A DNA stretch of 30,544 nt from Seminavis robusta (Eukaryota; Bacillariophyta; Bacillariophyceae; Naviculales; Naviculaceae). The notes beneath the pieces are model-generated. The model had not been told where the DNA came from and made no database searches. It was given only the letters and a program-made list of their open reading frames with translations. Both the position numbers and the translations under genes were made by a program. Positions 28,607 through 30,544 of this stretch are shown here, in pieces. The stretch covers positions 1-30,544 of the forward strand of contig CAICTM010001369.1 of the NCBI GenBank assembly GCA_903772945.1, given 5' to 3'. Position 1 is the stretch's first letter. Each line of letters starts with the position of its first letter.

Positions 28607-28913
28607 GCCGCTCTTCGATAACTTTTAGGAGCGAGAGCTCTGGATCCCGTCAGAGATAGCTCCAACAGCTATGCTGGCCTACAGCTCCAGCATGCACAGT
28701 TGGCTTATCTTCAGCAAAGCAGCAAGAAAGGATCGTCCTTTCTACCATAGTTAAGAAAATAGTACGAAAGATTGAGACCGATCCTGATTAGCTTGTAGCC
28801 CCATTGATACCGCAGCAGTTGATACCAATCCTGTTGAGGCCGGGCAGAAGCAGTAGGAGGTAGCAGATAGTACTGTTCCAGACTGCCACTGCACGATTGA
28901 ATAACGAAGGCCC

Positions 28914-28964
28914 CCAGCTCCTGAGGAGAGCTGGCCCAAAGGGCCCAGCAGAGAGCTCTGCTGG
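28914..28964. repeat. Cluster of three adjacent palindromes
   Basis: CCAGCTC-CTGAGGA-GAGCTGG (28914-28934) is followed by GGCCC-AAA-GGGCC (28933-28945) and CCAGCAGAG-AG-CTCTGCTGG (28945-28964). The last has perfect 9-bp arms with a 2-base centre. A further hairpin ATGCTGG...CCAGCAT lies at 28671-28693. Confidence 0.85.
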
Positions 28965-29695
28965 CCCTCCTGTCTGACTGACAGGGCCAAGTCCTTGGTT
29001 TGGTGCCTACTGGAGGTGTTGGAATACTCCTGAGGCACGACAAGGCTCCCAGAACTGCCTGACTACCGCTGTCCCTGAGGAAGGGTTTCAGCGAGGTCCA
29101 GTCCACTACTTGGGTATTGGAACTGATCCTTCAAGAAACTTATTGGATTAACAGTCGCATAGAATTCAGGCAGTTTTAAGGGAAGGAGAGTCTCCAGGTC
29201 GACAAGGAGCTCTCTGCACTACAACAATCAGTGCTACAGCTACAGTTGGATTCATTGGATTTCATTGGAATTTGGTGGTGATTTCAAGGCCCATCTTGAA
29301 GTCTTATCTCCACAACCTTCTGGTCAATTTTGATACTTCCAAGCTTCACCACAGTGACAGGAACCTTTGACTTGACCATCTACCACTCCTACAAGGCCAA
29401 CACCATCATCATTGCCTTGAAAAAGGACCTAGATTCCAATCACCTTGACAACAAAAGCATTGACTCGAGGTAGCTTCTCCTGTTCCTGTTGCCGTGATAA
29501 AAGCAGTCAATTCACTCGAAAGAAGAAGTATTTTATTGCCGGAGTCTCCGAGTGAACTCGAGACTTATCGTTTTCGCACCCATTTTGGCAATCGAGCAAC
29601 GCTTTTACGCTTTGTGGAGCGGGCTTATTTCTCTCCAGTCAATCAGCGAATTACGTGATTTATTGCTCGAGACCACGGCTTATCTCTTCAGCTCT

Positions 29696-29875
29696 TCCGT
29701 GCAGTTTTCGAGTGTCACGAGTTTCTGTCCTGTACAGGCTCCAGCGATTTCACGGAAGCTGATCAGCCAATCAGATCGTCCGTGCAGTTTCGAGCGATTT
29801 ACCAGAACGTACTGGAAGCTCTTCGCGGAATCCGCTCAGCCAAATCAAAACGTCCGTGCAGTTTTCGAGCGATAC
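29696..29875 (+). repeat. Imperfect direct repeats, about 75-80 bp
   Basis: The core TCCGTGCAGTTTTCGAG starts at 29696, 29779 (one T shorter) and 29853. The sequence before the second and third cores also matches in part (GGAAGCT..., TCAGCCAA(A)TCA), so the unit is about 75-80 bp. A GAGCGAT follows cores two and three. Confidence 0.75.
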
Positions 29876-30544
29876 GGTACTTATCGGTCGTGCACTGAGT
29901 CAGTGAACGTTGTCACACGGAACGTCAAAGAGTTCCAGATCGATCTTGGATCCTTGAAGACTTATACAACAACGTTCCCCGTACCGGTTCTTGTTCTGAA
30001 AGCAGGCTCAACTCCGTAAACTGGAAGCGACCTCACATTTTAAGGTGTTTACCTGGTCGAGTCATTGAAAATCGCGATTTTCCTTTGTACGGAGCAACCA
30101 GCCTACCGAATCAGTAACTCGGAGCGACACGGAGACAACAAGGACCTACTCGCCGAGACTTCGAGTAGCACCACTGGAACCGCCATCCCTCAATTGGTCA
30201 GTGGGTATCTCACCTTGAATTTAAGGAGCTTTTGTGGGGAGATTCATTGATCCCAGTAAGCTAGCTTCCAGTGAGGCAAAACCTCCACAAACCAAGCCAG
30301 TTCCCAGCACCAGAGCAATTCAGGAAAGAGGTTCCAAAGCTTGTACACAGGCTACCTTATTCAAGTACTCTTAGATTGAATTTCCCAGGCCCCTAGCAAG
30401 GTCCCAAGAAGTCATCTTTGTGGTTTCCCAGCTACAGTTGAGTCAGCCTCTATTCCACTGCAACAAGAGCTGAAAACCAGTGCTTCCACCGGTACAGCAG
30501 GTACACCTCTCCTTTGTCAGTAACAAGAGGCACCATGTCTTTCT

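Larger units (their letters stand above)
28607..30544. other. Unassigned, repeat-like right flank
   Basis: No recognisable gene. ORFs at 28711-29106 (-, 131 aa), 29552-30019 (+, 155 aa, GTG start) and 30065-30250 (+) lack any motif I know. Pieces look coding-like but are interrupted, for example a + strand frame around 30250-30365 reading LASSEAKPPQTKPVPSTRA. The mix of broken frames, hairpins and imperfect repeats next to a dead transposase suggests decayed mobile DNA, possibly the end of a retroelement that continues past the window. No LTR pair or primer-binding site could be confirmed. Confidence 0.35.

Noticed and set aside
29552..30019. 155-codon + strand ORF as a gene
   Set aside because: It has no ATG start and no motif, and it spans the imperfect repeats, so the open frame is probably accidental.
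1..30544. tRNA, rRNA or other structured RNA genes
   Set aside because: I looked for the T-loop GGTTCGAATC-type signal and a matching acceptor stem, and for rRNA-like conserved strings, and found none I could support. A covariance-model scan would be decisive.

Overview
The window looks like nuclear DNA of a diatom, probably a raphid pennate. This is inferred from spliceosomal introns of about 75-180 bp with GTAAGT/GTGAGT donors, receptor-type class III cyclases, a silaffin/SAP-like secreted protein, a diatom-type Myb/SANT-like protein, an 8-Cys repeat surface protein, and intergenic DNA full of CTAGCTAG and GGTACCGGTACC palindromes. I had no database search, so the lineage is an inference.

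Layout. 1-4.1 kb: low-information DNA plus a coding-like but broken + strand gene (1267-3034) with frame changes, a 19-bp tandem duplication and an in-frame stop. 4.1-4.6 kb: a short U-box protein (-). 4.85-5.25 kb: a six-copy 68-bp minisatellite. 5.8-9.5 kb: a ten-exon gene (-) for a secreted 970-aa protein with a Reeler-like domain, an acidic linker, seven 8-cysteine repeats and a Pro/Thr-rich stalk. 10.2-12.2 kb: a secreted Lys/Ser-rich, RxL-containing protein with a C-terminal hydrophobic segment, resembling silaffin/silicalemma-associated proteins (-). 13.0-16.0 and 18.6-21.6 kb: two tandem receptor-type nucleotide cyclases (-), 791 and 794 aa, with the same eight-exon structure. 23.0-24.0 kb: a 331-aa protein with six dispersed YW(xW) motifs (+). 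24.6-25.5 kb: a Myb/SANT-like nuclear protein (-). 26.8-28.6 kb: a fold-back element and a 5'-truncated, frameshifted piggyBac-type transposase (-). 28.6-30.5 kb: repeat-like DNA with palindromes and short imperfect direct repeats, and no gene I can name.

The middle of the window is rich in cell-surface and secretory products: a surface adhesion-like protein, a biosilica-like protein and two membrane receptors. The cyclases have one N-terminal membrane segment, an extracellular region of about 370 residues, a second membrane segment and a cytoplasmic class III catalytic domain. They would convert an external cue into a cyclic nucleotide. They lack the C-terminal phosphodiesterase found in other diatom receptor cyclases. 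The pair shows patches of near-identity, introns included, which suggests gene conversion.

Exon coordinates of the multi-exon genes were worked out by hand from splice signals, reading phase and family motifs. The two cyclases support each other exon by exon, and the repeats support the 8-Cys protein.
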